58,746 nt of DNA from Prochlorococcus sp. AG-347-L02 (lineage in GTDB: Bacteria > Cyanobacteriota > Cyanobacteriia > PCC-6307 > Cyanobiaceae): positions 1-58,746 of the forward strand of contig QCCL01000009.1 in the NCBI GenBank assembly GCA_003281255.1, in the 5' to 3' direction. Position 1 is the stretch's first letter, and the number at the start of each line of letters is the position of its first letter. The notes beneath the pieces are model-generated. The model was not told the origin of the DNA, searched no databases, and saw only the letters and a list, made by a program, of their open reading frames with translations. Positions 46,783 to 57,272 of this stretch are shown here, in pieces. Position numbers and translations under genes: made by a program.

Positions 46783-47322
46783 TTACTTAATAATTTTAAT
46801 TTCGTGATGATTCTCTACTATTTTAAGCTTATTTTTGTTCCATGAATATATAACCCTAAATCTATAGTTATCAGAATCTACAAGTCTTGTGTGTTCAAGT
46901 ATATACCAATCTTTGTAAGAAGATTCAAAAATCATTTCGTGTTCGTCGACTTGCCTAATATTTGAAATACCTTCATCATTACTTAAATAAAATTCTTCCC
47001 TCTTAAGTTGATGTCCTTTTAAAAATGCATGCATTTCTCCTCGTTCTTTATACTGGGGATTTTCGTCAAAGAAATTATATTTTTTTTCTGGGTACCAAGT
47101 AAATTTATAATGCGACTCCCATTCGGATTTACTCTCGAGAGCTTGAATATTTATATTCATACTTAAATTATAAGTTTTTTGTGCTTCATCGAGAAAATAA
47201 GTTCTATTAGATTTCCACAATCCAATATTCCTGGAAAACCACCTTTTTAAATTACTATTTAAATTGATTTCAGGAGGGTTTTCACCAAAATGTAAATTTT
47301 TCTTTGGATTAATAGCAACCAT
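46783..47322 (-). CDS. conserved protein, possibly a CpeS/CpcS-like (calycin) lyase relative
   Basis: A 179-residue soluble protein rich in Trp, Tyr and alternating beta patterns. The opening LKRWFSRNIGLWKSNRTYFLDE, followed by strands such as YNLSMNINIQ, WESHYKFTWYP, MIFESSYKDWYILEHTRLV and YRFRVIYSWNKNKLKIVENHHEI, recalls the lipocalin-like barrel of CpeS/CpcS phycobilin lyases and their relatives. Prochlorococcus retains such genes although it lacks phycobilisomes. I judge this from fold pattern only; a fatty-acid or pigment-binding relative is equally possible. Confidence 0.55.
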   Translation of the reverse strand: MVAINPKKNLHFGENPPEINLNSNLKRWFSRNIGLWKSNRTYFLDEAQKTYNLSMNINIQALESKSEWESHYKFTWYPEKKYNFFDENPQYKERGEMHAFLKGHQLKREEFYLSNDEGISNIRQVDEHEMIFESSYKDWYILEHTRLVDSDNYRFRVIYSWNKNKLKIVENHHEIKIIK

Positions 47323-47428
47323 TTATAAATAAGTCCTATTTATTTAATAGCCTATCTGTAAAATAAAAAAAAATATCTTAAGGTGTTTATAAGGATTAAC
47401 AGCTTTTCAACACTTCAGAGGAATTCTT

Positions 47429-48547
47429 TTGAATGATAAAAAAGAGTTAAAATTAATACTTGTGGCAGCTAGAAATCAACTTTCTAGTAATGATATTAAG
47501 TCCCTAATAGCTTATTTAGAATCAGATGATTGTAAATTTGAGATATCTCTTCAGATCTCGGAACCTACAGAGCAGCCAGAATTACTTGAGTTACATAGAT
47601 TAGTAGCTATTCCGGCTCTAATAAAGGTTTCCCCAGCTCCAAAACAAATATTTGCTGGAAGTAATATTTTCTCACAGTTGCAAAAATGGTTGCCAAGGTG
47701 GTCACAGGAAGGCTTAACAAAAAATCTCGGGATTAATTTACAACCATCCAAAATTGATTCAATAAGAACTCAAAAAGAATTTCTATTGGAAGACGAACTT
47801 CTTGTTTTAAGACAAGAAAATGAGACATTAACAAAAAGAATAGAATCTCAGGAAAGATTATTAAGAATGGTTGCGCATGAATTAAGAACACCTTTAACTG
47901 CTGCTACTTTGGCTGTTCAAAGTCAAAAACTTGGACAAATTGATATTTCAAAATTACAGGAGGTAATTAAAAGACGTCTTGAAGAGATTGAACTCCTATC
48001 TCAGGATCTTTTAGAGGTTGGAACAACTAAATGGGAAGCGTTATTTAATCCTCAGAAAATTGATTTAGGTAATATTAGTGCTGAAGTAATACTCGAATTA
48101 GAAAAATTCTGGAGATTAAGGAATATTGAAGTTGATACTGATATTCCATCTGACCTCCCAAGTGTATTTGCAGATCAAAGAAGAATGAGGCAAGTATTTT
48201 TAAATTTAATTGAAAATGCTATTAAATTTTCTAAAGATTCTGGATCTATAAAAATCACCATGATTCATAAGACAAATCAATGGGTAGAAATAACAATTTG
48301 TGACAAAGGTGCAGGCATTCCTTTGAGCGAACAAAAAAGAATTTTTCTAGATAGAGTTAGGCTCCCTCAGACTTCTGAAGGCACTTCAGGATTTGGCATA
48401 GGGTTATCAGTATGTAGGAGGATAGTACAAGTCCATGGAGGAAGAATATGGGTCGTATCTGAAATTGGTGAAGGTTCCTGCTTCCATTTCACAGTCCCTG
48501 TGTGGCAAGGACAAAACAAAGAGCAACAATACTTGACGAAAGGCTAG
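47429..48547 (+). CDS. sasA: clock-output sensor histidine kinase SasA
   Basis: A 372-residue kinase: an N-terminal KaiB-like thioredoxin domain (about 6-100: [16 protein letters not shown]...), a dimerisation coil, H box [19 protein letters not shown] box [10 protein letters not shown]1 DKGAGIPLS and G2 [13 protein letters not shown]. SasA docks KaiC through its KaiB-like domain and phosphorylates RpaA to drive daily gene expression. The start is TTG 47429, supported by AGAGGAA six bases before it. tRNA-Glu follows. Confidence 0.93.
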   Translation: MNDKKELKLILVAARNQLSSNDIKSLIAYLESDDCKFEISLQISEPTEQPELLELHRLVAIPALIKVSPAPKQIFAGSNIFSQLQKWLPRWSQEGLTKNLGINLQPSKIDSIRTQKEFLLEDELLVLRQENETLTKRIESQERLLRMVAHELRTPLTAATLAVQSQKLGQIDISKLQEVIKRRLEEIELLSQDLLEVGTTKWEALFNPQKIDLGNISAEVILELEKFWRLRNIEVDTDIPSDLPSVFADQRRMRQVFLNLIENAIKFSKDSGSIKITMIHKTNQWVEITICDKGAGIPLSEQKRIFLDRVRLPQTSEGTSGFGIGLSVCRRIVQVHGGRIWVVSEIGEGSCFHFTVPVWQGQNKEQQYLTKG

Positions 48548-48588
48548 CCTTACTCTTAGTTTTTAATAAGCTGTTCTGCTACTTTCCT

Positions 48589-48661
48589 GGCCCCATCGTC
48601 TAGAGGCCTAGGACACCTCCCTTTCACGGAGGCGACAGGGGTTCGAATCCCCTTGGGGCTA
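48589..48661 (+). tRNA. trnE: tRNA-Glu (anticodon UUC)
   Basis: A cloverleaf can be folded: acceptor GGCCCCA/TGGGGCT (first pair G-U), anticodon loop CTTTCAC with TTC, T arm AGGGG-TTCGAAT-CCCCT, discriminator A at 48661, no encoded CCA. In cyanobacteria Glu-tRNA also supplies tetrapyrrole synthesis through 5-aminolevulinate. Confidence 0.95.
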
Positions 48662-48679
48662 TTAATTTAAAATTTCAAA

Positions 48680-49216
48680 TTATTCTATTGAAGATTTAGC
48701 TTGCTTATCAACGGCAATTAAATTTTCTGACAGATCTTTTTTTAATCTTTTTTCTATCATCCCTATGGGCATCCACTGACAACCCTGAACAGTAAGATCA
48801 TAAATTAATGAATTTTTTGAAGTATTTTTAATATTTTGTATTTTCCAACTACCCTCAAACTTCCTGAAATCTCCTTTAATTAAATTGAATTTTAAAAGGC
48901 CAAGCGCCTTATCTTCGAACAAATCGATAGTTACTTCAGCTGAAAATTTCATACCAAGAAAATCCTGAGCTCCAACTTGCTTAAGGTGAACATTATTGTT
49001 CTTTTGATATATTTTTTTGCTTGAAAGTAAATTTGGTATGTAAAGATTTAGTCGATCATAATCTGTTAAAACATTCCACAAAGAATCAAAACTCGCAGAG
49101 GTTGTAAGTTGAGCAGCAAGTCTTCTTGTTCCTCCAGAAAGCTTTTCCATCGTTTGCTCAATTGTCCGGTAATCATTGTTTTTAGAATGATCTTCTGATT
49201 CTTGAGAATTATTCAT
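48680..49216 (-). CDS. SRPBCC (polyketide cyclase/START-like) protein
   Basis: A 178-residue protein with a polar N-terminus and a SRPBCC fold: RRLAAQLTTSASFDSLWNVLTDYDRLNLYIPNLLSSKKI is the characteristic first helix-strand unit (COQ10/aromatase type), followed by VGAQDFLGMKFSAEVTIDLFE and a C-terminal long helix MIEKRLKKDLSENLIAVDKQA. Such proteins bind hydrophobic ligands such as quinones or pigments. No signal peptide. The ligand is unknown. Divergent from petH with 181 bp between. Confidence 0.78.
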   Translation of the reverse strand: MNNSQESEDHSKNNDYRTIEQTMEKLSGGTRRLAAQLTTSASFDSLWNVLTDYDRLNLYIPNLLSSKKIYQKNNNVHLKQVGAQDFLGMKFSAEVTIDLFEDKALGLLKFNLIKGDFRKFEGSWKIQNIKNTSKNSLIYDLTVQGCQWMPIGMIEKRLKKDLSENLIAVDKQAKSSIE

Positions 49217-49346
49217 AAATGAATTTTTTAACCAAATAAAAAATTATTTCTGTGTAACTATACTGATAAAAACAACAAATACTGAAAAATAAAAATAATT
49301 TTGTTTATTTATTCCGATCTCAAAACGTAACCATTTTTGTGAAATC

Positions 49347-49370
49347 ACTACAAATTAAACTACAAATTGA
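49347..49370 (+). repeat. 12-bp tandem direct repeat upstream of petH
   Basis: ACTACAAATTAA (49347-49358) is followed at once by ACTACAAATTGA (49359-49370), differing at one base, 27 bp before the petH ATG. The repeat resembles HLR1 half-sites (TTACA) but has C at the first T and a 12-bp period rather than 10. It could be a regulator site in the petH promoter or leader. Confidence 0.5.
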
Positions 49371-49373
49371 TAA

Positions 49374-50540
<1,167 letters not shown>

Positions 50541-50650
50541 ATATTTGATATTTAGATTTAAGTTTCACTTACTAAAAACTTTTTGGTTTAGACACAATAT
50601 GTAGCTAATATTTGAAAAAAAGAGGATTTTAAATAAAGAATACTAAAAAT

Positions 50651-52174
50651 ATGCCTTCAACTTTAGGTAATCCTCTAAGATTAGGTTTACGGCAGGAAAG
50701 AGTCATAACTCCACAATGCTTAGTAATATTTGGTGCTAGTGGAGACCTTACTCATAGAAAATTAATACCAGCCTTATTTGAACTCTATTTGCAAAGAAGA
50801 ATTCCCTGTGAATTTGGAATAGTTGGTTGTGCCAGACGAACTTGGTCTGATAGTGAGTTTAGAGAAAAGATGCGAGAAAAGCTATCAAATCAAATATCTG
50901 GTAATGAAAGAGAGTGGGAACAATTTTCTAATTATCTTTTCTATGAACCAGTTGACTTACAACAAAGTGATCATGTCGTAAGGCTTTCTAGAAGATTAAA
51001 TGAAATTGATAAAACACAAGCTACTCATGGGAATAAAACATTTTATTTGTCAGTATCTCCGAATTTCTATGCAAGTGGATGTAAAGCTCTTAAGGCAGCT
51101 GGTCTTTTAGATGATCCTAAGAAAAGTCGTTTAGTGATTGAAAAACCTTTTGGAAGAGATTATTCAAGTGCAAAAAAATTGAATAAGGTCGTTCAAAGTT
51201 GCGCTGAAGAAAGTCAGATTTATAGGATTGATCATTATTTAGGTAAAGAGACAGTTCAGAATATTCTTGTTTTGAGGTTTGCTAATACTATTTTTGAACC
51301 AATCTGGAACAGAAATTATATATCTAGTGTTCAAATTACTTCATCTGAAACAGTGGGTGTTGAAGATAGAGCAGGTTATTACGAAAGCTCTGGTGCTCTT
51401 AGGGATATGCTTCAAAATCATATGACTCAAATGCTTGCTGTTACTGCTATGGAACCTCCTGGAAGGTTTGAACCAGAAGCGATAAGAAATGAAAAAGCTA
51501 AGGTTCTTCAAGCTTCAAAACTTGCTGACGAAAATGAACCGTGGAATTGTTGCATAAGAGGTCAATATGGAGAGGGAGGAAATATTTCAAATCGACTCAA
51601 AGGATATAGGCAGGAAGATGGAGTTAATTTCAATAGTACAACAGAAACTTATATTGCGACAAAAGTTTTCGTTGATAACTGGCGTTGGCAAGGGGTTCCT
51701 TTTTATTTGAGAACAGGTAAAAGACTACCTAAAAGACTTGGAGAAATAGTCTTGACTTTTAAAGACGTTCCTGTTCATTTATTTGAATCAACAATAATAA
51801 ATCCTGCCCCAAATCAACTTATCCTTAGAATTCAGCCAAATGAGGGTGCAACTTTTAAATTTGAGGTAAAGTCTCCTGGTTCTGGGATGAAATCAAGACC
51901 TGTTGAGATGGAATTTTCTTATGATGAATCATTTGGAGAGCCCTCAGATGAGGGCTATGTAAGATTATTAGCTGATGCAATGCTTTCTGACCCAACCTTA
52001 TTTACTCGAAGTGATGAAGTAGAGGCAGCCTGGAAACTTTATACTCCATTAATAGAATTGATGGAAAATTCTCCTTGGAAGTTACCTATTTATAATTATG
52101 AATCTATGACGTGGGGACCTCCTGAGTCTGATCAATTAATTTCAAAAGATAATATTTTCTGGCGTAGACCTTAA
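50651..52174 (+). CDS. zwf: glucose-6-phosphate 1-dehydrogenase
   Basis: A 507-residue enzyme, first step of the oxidative pentose phosphate pathway, giving NADPH in the dark. The N-terminal NADP fingerprint is VIFGASGDLTHRKLIPALFELY and the active site is RIDHYLGKETVQN, with the catalytic His. LRFAN and PFYLRTGKRL also match the family. Two bases separate it from opcA, its known activator, so they form an operon that runs on to cobB. In cyanobacteria Zwf is redox-controlled and needs OpcA. Confidence 0.97.
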   Translation: MPSTLGNPLRLGLRQERVITPQCLVIFGASGDLTHRKLIPALFELYLQRRIPCEFGIVGCARRTWSDSEFREKMREKLSNQISGNEREWEQFSNYLFYEPVDLQQSDHVVRLSRRLNEIDKTQATHGNKTFYLSVSPNFYASGCKALKAAGLLDDPKKSRLVIEKPFGRDYSSAKKLNKVVQSCAEESQIYRIDHYLGKETVQNILVLRFANTIFEPIWNRNYISSVQITSSETVGVEDRAGYYESSGALRDMLQNHMTQMLAVTAMEPPGRFEPEAIRNEKAKVLQASKLADENEPWNCCIRGQYGEGGNISNRLKGYRQEDGVNFNSTTETYIATKVFVDNWRWQGVPFYLRTGKRLPKRLGEIVLTFKDVPVHLFESTIINPAPNQLILRIQPNEGATFKFEVKSPGSGMKSRPVEMEFSYDESFGEPSDEGYVRLLADAMLSDPTLFTRSDEVEAAWKLYTPLIELMENSPWKLPIYNYESMTWGPPESDQLISKDNIFWRRP

Positions 52175-52176
52175 AA

Positions 52177-53478
52177 ATGAAACCTCAACTAACACTCCAA
52201 ACCCCGTTAGAGCTGCCTTATCAGGAAATTTCTAATTATCTTAATAAATTATGGATTTCAGAAGATAAAGATAATAGTGGAGCTAATACTTTTACATTAA
52301 TGGTCTGGCAGCCTGCTTGGCTAGAACAATGTTTGGTTCAAAAAGGATTAGTAAATGGACCAATTACTGGAAATTTAAGTCCAGAGATAATTGAAGTTGC
52401 TAAAAAATTTATATTAGATCAAGGACTTCCTATAACTACTTCTCTTGATAGTGAAGAATTATTGAATTTGTTGAAGGAAAATTTATCTAATAAGGACTTT
52501 GAAGACTTTAGAGGACAATTTTTTGAATCATCAATTAGTACATTAAATCCAAGAAGATTAATAACTCTAGCTCCAACATTAAATAAAAATTCAGATATCA
52601 AAACTTTTGTATCCGCTTACTGTCCATTAAGTGATGTTCCAGCTATGCAGCCTATATGTGGGGATTTAATTGTTATTAGGGGGGACTCGGACTCAATATC
52701 TAATAAAGGATTAAAAATAATTGATGAATTGTCTATTGATGAATTACCTTCATGGTTGTGGTGGAATGGAAGCTTGGACGAATCGCCTGAAATCTTCGAA
52801 TATTTTGCTAATTATGGTCTAAGGTTAATAATTGATACTGCTCTTGGGTCGCCTCAAAGATGCTTAAAAGTTTTAGATCATTTAAATAATTCAAATAAAG
52901 CTATTAATGATTTGAATTGGGTTAGATTGAAAAATTGGAGGGAATCATTGGCAATGATTTTTGATCCGCCTTCGAGGAGACCTATTTTAGATCATATTAC
53001 TGATATCGACATTGATATTGCAGGAGATCATATGATTCAAGCTTTGTTTTTGATTTCATGGATTTGCGATAAACTTGGTTGGTCTTTTATAAGAGTTGAA
53101 AGGGATGCAGAATCAACAAAAATAGAGTTTGAAAAAATTAATGGAGAAATAATTTATGCATCAATTAATCCCTTATCTTTGGGAAATCCAAGTATTCATT
53201 TAGGGCAAGTTATTGGATTGAGGCTGATTTCAAAAATTAGTGAGGTCCAAAAAAATAACACTTGTGTAATACTTGGCTGTGAATCAGTGGAATGTATGAG
53301 ACTTGAAGCAGGGGGGATGGCTGATATGGAATTAATAGAACAAGTTGTTCCAAATTCTTTTTCTACATCAGAGTTTGATGTTAGTAAATTATTGGGAAGT
53401 AGTAGAGGTAATACCAGTCCTCTTTTTGAAAATTCTATTAAGATAGCTCTTCAAATATTTAATGGTTTTAATAAATAA
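52177..53478 (+). CDS. opcA: glucose-6-phosphate dehydrogenase assembly protein OpcA
   Basis: A 433-residue cyanobacterial OpcA. LMVWQPAWLEQCLVQ, FVSAYCPLSDVPAMQPICGDLIVIRG, WLWWNGSLDESPEIF and LDHITDIDIDIAGDHMIQALFLISWI are typical. OpcA keeps Zwf oligomeric and active and mediates its thioredoxin response. It starts 2 bp after zwf and cobB follows 3 bp after its stop, so all three are probably co-transcribed. Confidence 0.93.
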   Translation: MKPQLTLQTPLELPYQEISNYLNKLWISEDKDNSGANTFTLMVWQPAWLEQCLVQKGLVNGPITGNLSPEIIEVAKKFILDQGLPITTSLDSEELLNLLKENLSNKDFEDFRGQFFESSISTLNPRRLITLAPTLNKNSDIKTFVSAYCPLSDVPAMQPICGDLIVIRGDSDSISNKGLKIIDELSIDELPSWLWWNGSLDESPEIFEYFANYGLRLIIDTALGSPQRCLKVLDHLNNSNKAINDLNWVRLKNWRESLAMIFDPPSRRPILDHITDIDIDIAGDHMIQALFLISWICDKLGWSFIRVERDAESTKIEFEKINGEIIYASINPLSLGNPSIHLGQVIGLRLISKISEVQKNNTCVILGCESVECMRLEAGGMADMELIEQVVPNSFSTSEFDVSKLLGSSRGNTSPLFENSIKIALQIFNGFNK

Positions 53479-53481
53479 TAG

Positions 53482-54873
53482 ATGTCTTGTGTAATATCTT
53501 CTCCTTCAACTGATAGTGGGAAAACTACATTATCACTTTTGCTATCTTGTTGGGCCTTCTCAAAAGGTATAAAGGTACAAACTTTCAAGGTTGGCCCAGA
53601 TTATCTTGATCAACAACAACTTAGTTCTATTGGCCAACCTATATGTAGGAATTTAGATATTTTTTTAAGTGGTGAGGAATGGGTTCAAGAAAGTTTTTTT
53701 AAACATTCTTTGAAATATGAATTCTCATTAATTGAAGGAGCAATGGGTCTGTTTGATGGATTAGGGGCAACAACATTTTCCAGCACAGCTAATATATCCA
53801 AACTTCTCAATGCTCCAATAATTTTTATTGTTAATGCTAGAGGTCAAGTAGCTTCTCTTTTGGCGACTATTCGAGGTTTTAGAGATTTCGATAGTGAATT
53901 GTTAATAGCAGGAATTATATTTAACAACGTTAATTCAGATAGACATAAAAAATTAATCCAAGAAGTTTTTAAAAATGAAGATATCCAAATTCTTGGTTTT
54001 TTACCATCTGATTCAAAAATAACTTTAAACAAAGCTAATTTAGGTTTGATATCTCCAATGGATAATGGAAAAGAAATTGATGTTGAATATTTTGCAAATT
54101 TTGCCGAAAGAAATCTTGATGTGTTTTCTCTTATTAAATTACTGAAATCTCCTCAAAAGAAAATATTTAATTCTGTCAATTTTGAAGATTTTAAAATAAA
54201 CAGCAGTAAACCTATCGCAATTGCAGAAGATAAAATCTTTCATTTTCAATATCCTGAAACTAAGGAGTTTTTGAGTGAAATAGGCATACCATTGATTTCA
54301 TGGAGTATTTATGATGATGAAGAAATACCTAATGAGGCTTCTTCTTTAATTATTCCTGGGGGCTTCCCTGAAAAATATGCTGATCATATAAGTAACTCTA
54401 CAAAAAGCTTAAATTCGTTAAGAAAATTCCGCAAAAATGGATTCATATATGCTGAGTGCGGAGGCATGATGATTTTAGGAGACTTTATAAAAGATGAAAA
54501 TGGTAATAATCATAAAATGAGTGGCGTACTGCCTTTTGGATCAAAAAAAAGTAAACTTTCATTAGGTTATAGATACATTAAGGGTTTAAAAGATACTCCG
54601 ATCATTAAACAAAATCAATTAATTAGAGGACATGAATTTCATTATTGGGAAATTGAAAATAATTTATCTGAACTTGATTTTGGAAAAGCTGAGCATCAGA
54701 AGAAACTTTCTTCCCCATGGAAAATTAAATCTTGGAAAACTGAATACAAAAATGAAGGCTTTTTTGATGAAAAATTACATGCAAGTTGGATTCACTTACA
54801 TTTGCCAAGTTCTCCAGAAGTCGCAAAAAACTTTATAGATGCCACCCAAATTACTTTTTCTAAACATTCTTAA
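53482..54873 (+). CDS. cobB: cobyrinic acid a,c-diamide synthase
   Basis: A 463-residue enzyme (CobB/CbiA) that amidates cobyrinic acid in corrinoid synthesis. The ATP-binding P-loop-like start is ISSPSTDSGKTTLSLLL, followed by KVGPDYLDQQQL and EGAMGLFDG. A C-terminal type-1 glutamine amidotransferase has the nucleophile Cys in IYAECGGMMILG and the His in LHASWIHLHL. Prochlorococcus makes pseudocobalamin. The TAA overlaps the stop of the next gene on the other strand. Confidence 0.94.
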   Translation: MSCVISSPSTDSGKTTLSLLLSCWAFSKGIKVQTFKVGPDYLDQQQLSSIGQPICRNLDIFLSGEEWVQESFFKHSLKYEFSLIEGAMGLFDGLGATTFSSTANISKLLNAPIIFIVNARGQVASLLATIRGFRDFDSELLIAGIIFNNVNSDRHKKLIQEVFKNEDIQILGFLPSDSKITLNKANLGLISPMDNGKEIDVEYFANFAERNLDVFSLIKLLKSPQKKIFNSVNFEDFKINSSKPIAIAEDKIFHFQYPETKEFLSEIGIPLISWSIYDDEEIPNEASSLIIPGGFPEKYADHISNSTKSLNSLRKFRKNGFIYAECGGMMILGDFIKDENGNNHKMSGVLPFGSKKSKLSLGYRYIKGLKDTPIIKQNQLIRGHEFHYWEIENNLSELDFGKAEHQKKLSSPWKIKSWKTEYKNEGFFDEKLHASWIHLHLPSSPEVAKNFIDATQITFSKHS

Positions 54874-55349
54874 TTTATTATCAAATCAAATATTTTGAGA
54901 GGAGAACCTAAAAAAAACATTCCAGGCAAAGTGATTAATGGTCCTAAAAAACTCCCCACTATGACCTCAATTTTTGTATGACCAAGGGTTTCTTTTAACA
55001 TTAATTCAGATTGAGCATCTAGTTTTTTTGATAGTTTATTAATTTCTGCAGCTTGAATCCCAGCTGATTTCCGAACACCGCTAGCGTCATACATGACTAT
55101 TAGTGCTACAGCAACTGATAATGCGAATATTGAACTATCAAATCCTAATTCATAACCTATACCAGATGTAGCCCCAGTTATTAAGGCGGAATGACTTGAG
55201 GGCATACCACCCGTTTCGAACATAATTCCAAATCTAATCTCTCCATTTGAAAAGAAATTGAATGCAATTTTAAAAAATTGAGCAAGAAAACAGGATAATA
55301 AGCTCCAGAAAAGAACTGAATTATTAAAAAAGGAAAAAAACTCAGACAT
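54870..55349 (-). CDS. divergent PAP2-family membrane protein (DUF212)
   Basis: A 159-residue protein of the cyanobacterial/plant acid-phosphatase-VanPO-related family: GGMPSSHSALITGATSGIG matches the second PAP2 motif, YDASGVRKSAGIQA is typical of DUF212, and LGHTKIEVIVGSFLG is the third His motif. Four membrane helices are predicted. It may hydrolyse a lipid phosphate; the activity of this branch is unproven. It lies 13 bp downstream of crtE on the same strand. Confidence 0.85.
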   Translation of the reverse strand: MSEFFSFFNNSVLFWSLLSCFLAQFFKIAFNFFSNGEIRFGIMFETGGMPSSHSALITGATSGIGYELGFDSSIFALSVAVALIVMYDASGVRKSAGIQAAEINKLSKKLDAQSELMLKETLGHTKIEVIVGSFLGPLITLPGMFFLGSPLKIFDLIIN

Positions 55350-55362
55350 AAATTTAAAATAA

Positions 55363-56265
55363 TTATCTGTCTCTATTTGTAATAAAGTCGGCTAACGATA
55401 TTAGATACTTTGCATCTGCACCCCAAGGTTTAATTGCTTTTTTTGCCTTTTCAACTAAATCAAATGCTCTTTTCTTTGATTCCTCCATTCCAAGTAACTT
55501 AGGGTAGGTAGTTTTGTCAGCTAAAAGATCTTTGCCGGCAGTTTTACCAAGCTTTTCACTGCTGGAAGTTAAATCAAGAATATCATCTATTATTTGGAAG
55601 GCTAAACCAATTCCCTCTGCATATGTTGTCAGAGCTTGTAATAGGTTTTCGTTAGCTCCGGCAATCATAGCGCCTGTTCTTACGCAGGCCTTTAATAAAG
55701 CCCCAGTCTTGTGAAGATGAATATATTCGAGAGTTTCAAGGTTGACTTCTTTGCCTTCGCATTCCAAATCAACAACTTGTCCCCCAACTAGGCCTGGTGC
55801 ACCAGCAACTAGAGATAATTCGCCAACTACATTTAATAATCTATTTGGATCGACTCCAGGGCTTCTTAAAGAGACCATCTCAAAGGCCCTTGTTAATAAA
55901 GCATCGCCAGCAAGAATAGCTAATGCATCTCCATATACTTTATGATTTGTCGGCCTACCTCTCCTCAAGTCATCATTATCCATGGCTGGAAGATCATCAT
56001 GAATTAAGGACATTGTATGAATCATTTCTATTGCTACAGCAGTAGGAACTGCAAGAGAGGGATCTCCTCCAGCCAGTGAGCAAGATGCTAAACATAAAAT
56101 TGGACGAATTCTTTTCCCTCCAGCCAAGAGGGAATATCTCATTGATTCTCTTAAAATTTCTGGATTCTCAGGTCCTAAGGAAAAATCAAGTGCTTCTTCT
56201 ACAACCTTTTTTGTATTTTTAAGATATTTTTCAAAATCAGAAATATTATTTATAACTTCAGTCAT
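55363..56265 (-). CDS. crtE: geranylgeranyl diphosphate synthase
   Basis: A 300-residue trans-prenyltransferase. The first Asp-rich motif is [22 protein letters not shown] (DDxxxxD), the second is [12 protein letters not shown], and [14 protein letters not shown] is the substrate site. It makes GGPP for carotenoids, chlorophyll phytol, quinones and tocopherol. The 4-residue insert DDLPAMD is the plant/eubacterial type. Downstream products feed crtH. It is preceded 36 bp upstream by folD on the same strand. Confidence 0.94.
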   Translation of the reverse strand: MTEVINNISDFEKYLKNTKKVVEEALDFSLGPENPEILRESMRYSLLAGGKRIRPILCLASCSLAGGDPSLAVPTAVAIEMIHTMSLIHDDLPAMDNDDLRRGRPTNHKVYGDALAILAGDALLTRAFEMVSLRSPGVDPNRLLNVVGELSLVAGAPGLVGGQVVDLECEGKEVNLETLEYIHLHKTGALLKACVRTGAMIAGANENLLQALTTYAEGIGLAFQIIDDILDLTSSSEKLGKTAGKDLLADKTTYPKLLGMEESKKRAFDLVEKAKKAIKPWGADAKYLISLADFITNRDR

Positions 56266-56301
56266 TTTATACCTTTAGTAAAAAAAATTTCATCTTGGAG
56301 T

Positions 56302-57198
56302 TTATGGCAAAAGGTCATTAAGAGTTGATGATAAACCAAATTGTTTTTGCCAGCTAAAAATAGTATTTACAAGTAACATTGTTACTGTCATTGGTCCAAC
56401 ACCTCCTGGTACAGGTGTGTAAGCAAATACTTTAGAAATGACATCTTCTAATAATACATCGCCACATAATTTGGTTTGATTTTTATCGGAACTTTTTAAT
56501 CTATGTATTCCAACATCAATAATTACTGCTCCTTCTTTCACAAAACTCGAATCTACAAGATTGGGTTTTCCTGCAGCAGCAATTAGGATATCGGCTTCTC
56601 TACAAACTTTATTCAAATTTAATGTTTTAGAGTGAGTAATTGTTACCGTGCCATTTAGATTCAACAACATAAGCGATAGGGGTTTCCCAACAAGCAAACT
56701 TCTTCCAATAACAACTATTTTCTTACCCTCAATTGTAATATTTTGAGATCTTAATAAATTAATAATTCCTGCTGGTGTGCATGATCTCATCGCAGGCTCA
56801 TTCTTAACTAGTTTGCCGATATTTATCTCATTTAGTCCATCTACATCTTTGCTTGGATTAATATGGCTGATCAGTTTTTGCTCGTCAAACTTCTTTGAGA
56901 TGGGAAGTTGTAGTAACATTCCATCAATATCATTATCAGAATTAAGTTTGATAATTAATTGTTCAACTTCTTTTTGATCTACACTATCTTTTAGATGAAA
57001 GATAAAGCTCTTTATTCCAATCCTTGAACATGCTTTTTCCTTGTTTTTAACGTAAACGCCACTCGCGGGGTCTTCCCCTATTCTTATTACAGCTAAACCG
57101 GGAGCTCTTTTCGCGATTTTTTTATTACTAGAGATATAATCAGTTAATCTTTCTTCAATTTCAAGAGATAATTTTTTACCGTCTAATTTCAATGACAT
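56302..57198 (-). CDS. folD: methylenetetrahydrofolate dehydrogenase/cyclohydrolase
   Basis: A 298-residue bifunctional enzyme of one-carbon metabolism. [14 protein letters not shown] carries the catalytic Lys, DGMLLQLPI and [10 protein letters not shown] bind substrate, [17 protein letters not shown] binds NADP, and the C-terminal [16 protein letters not shown] is conserved. It supplies 10-formyl- and methylene-tetrahydrofolate, the latter used by TrmFO in this window. Divergent from the HD-domain gene, with 74 bp between. Confidence 0.96.
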   Translation of the reverse strand: MSLKLDGKKLSLEIEERLTDYISSNKKIAKRAPGLAVIRIGEDPASGVYVKNKEKACSRIGIKSFIFHLKDSVDQKEVEQLIIKLNSDNDIDGMLLQLPISKKFDEQKLISHINPSKDVDGLNEINIGKLVKNEPAMRSCTPAGIINLLRSQNITIEGKKIVVIGRSLLVGKPLSLMLLNLNGTVTITHSKTLNLNKVCREADILIAAAGKPNLVDSSFVKEGAVIIDVGIHRLKSSDKNQTKLCGDVLLEDVISKVFAYTPVPGGVGPMTVTMLLVNTIFSWQKQFGLSSTLNDLLP

Positions 57199-57272
57199 TT
57201 AAAAAAACATCTCCTTTTTACACCTAGCATGCCTATAATTCTAAATTATTCAAATAGATTTATCTATATTCT

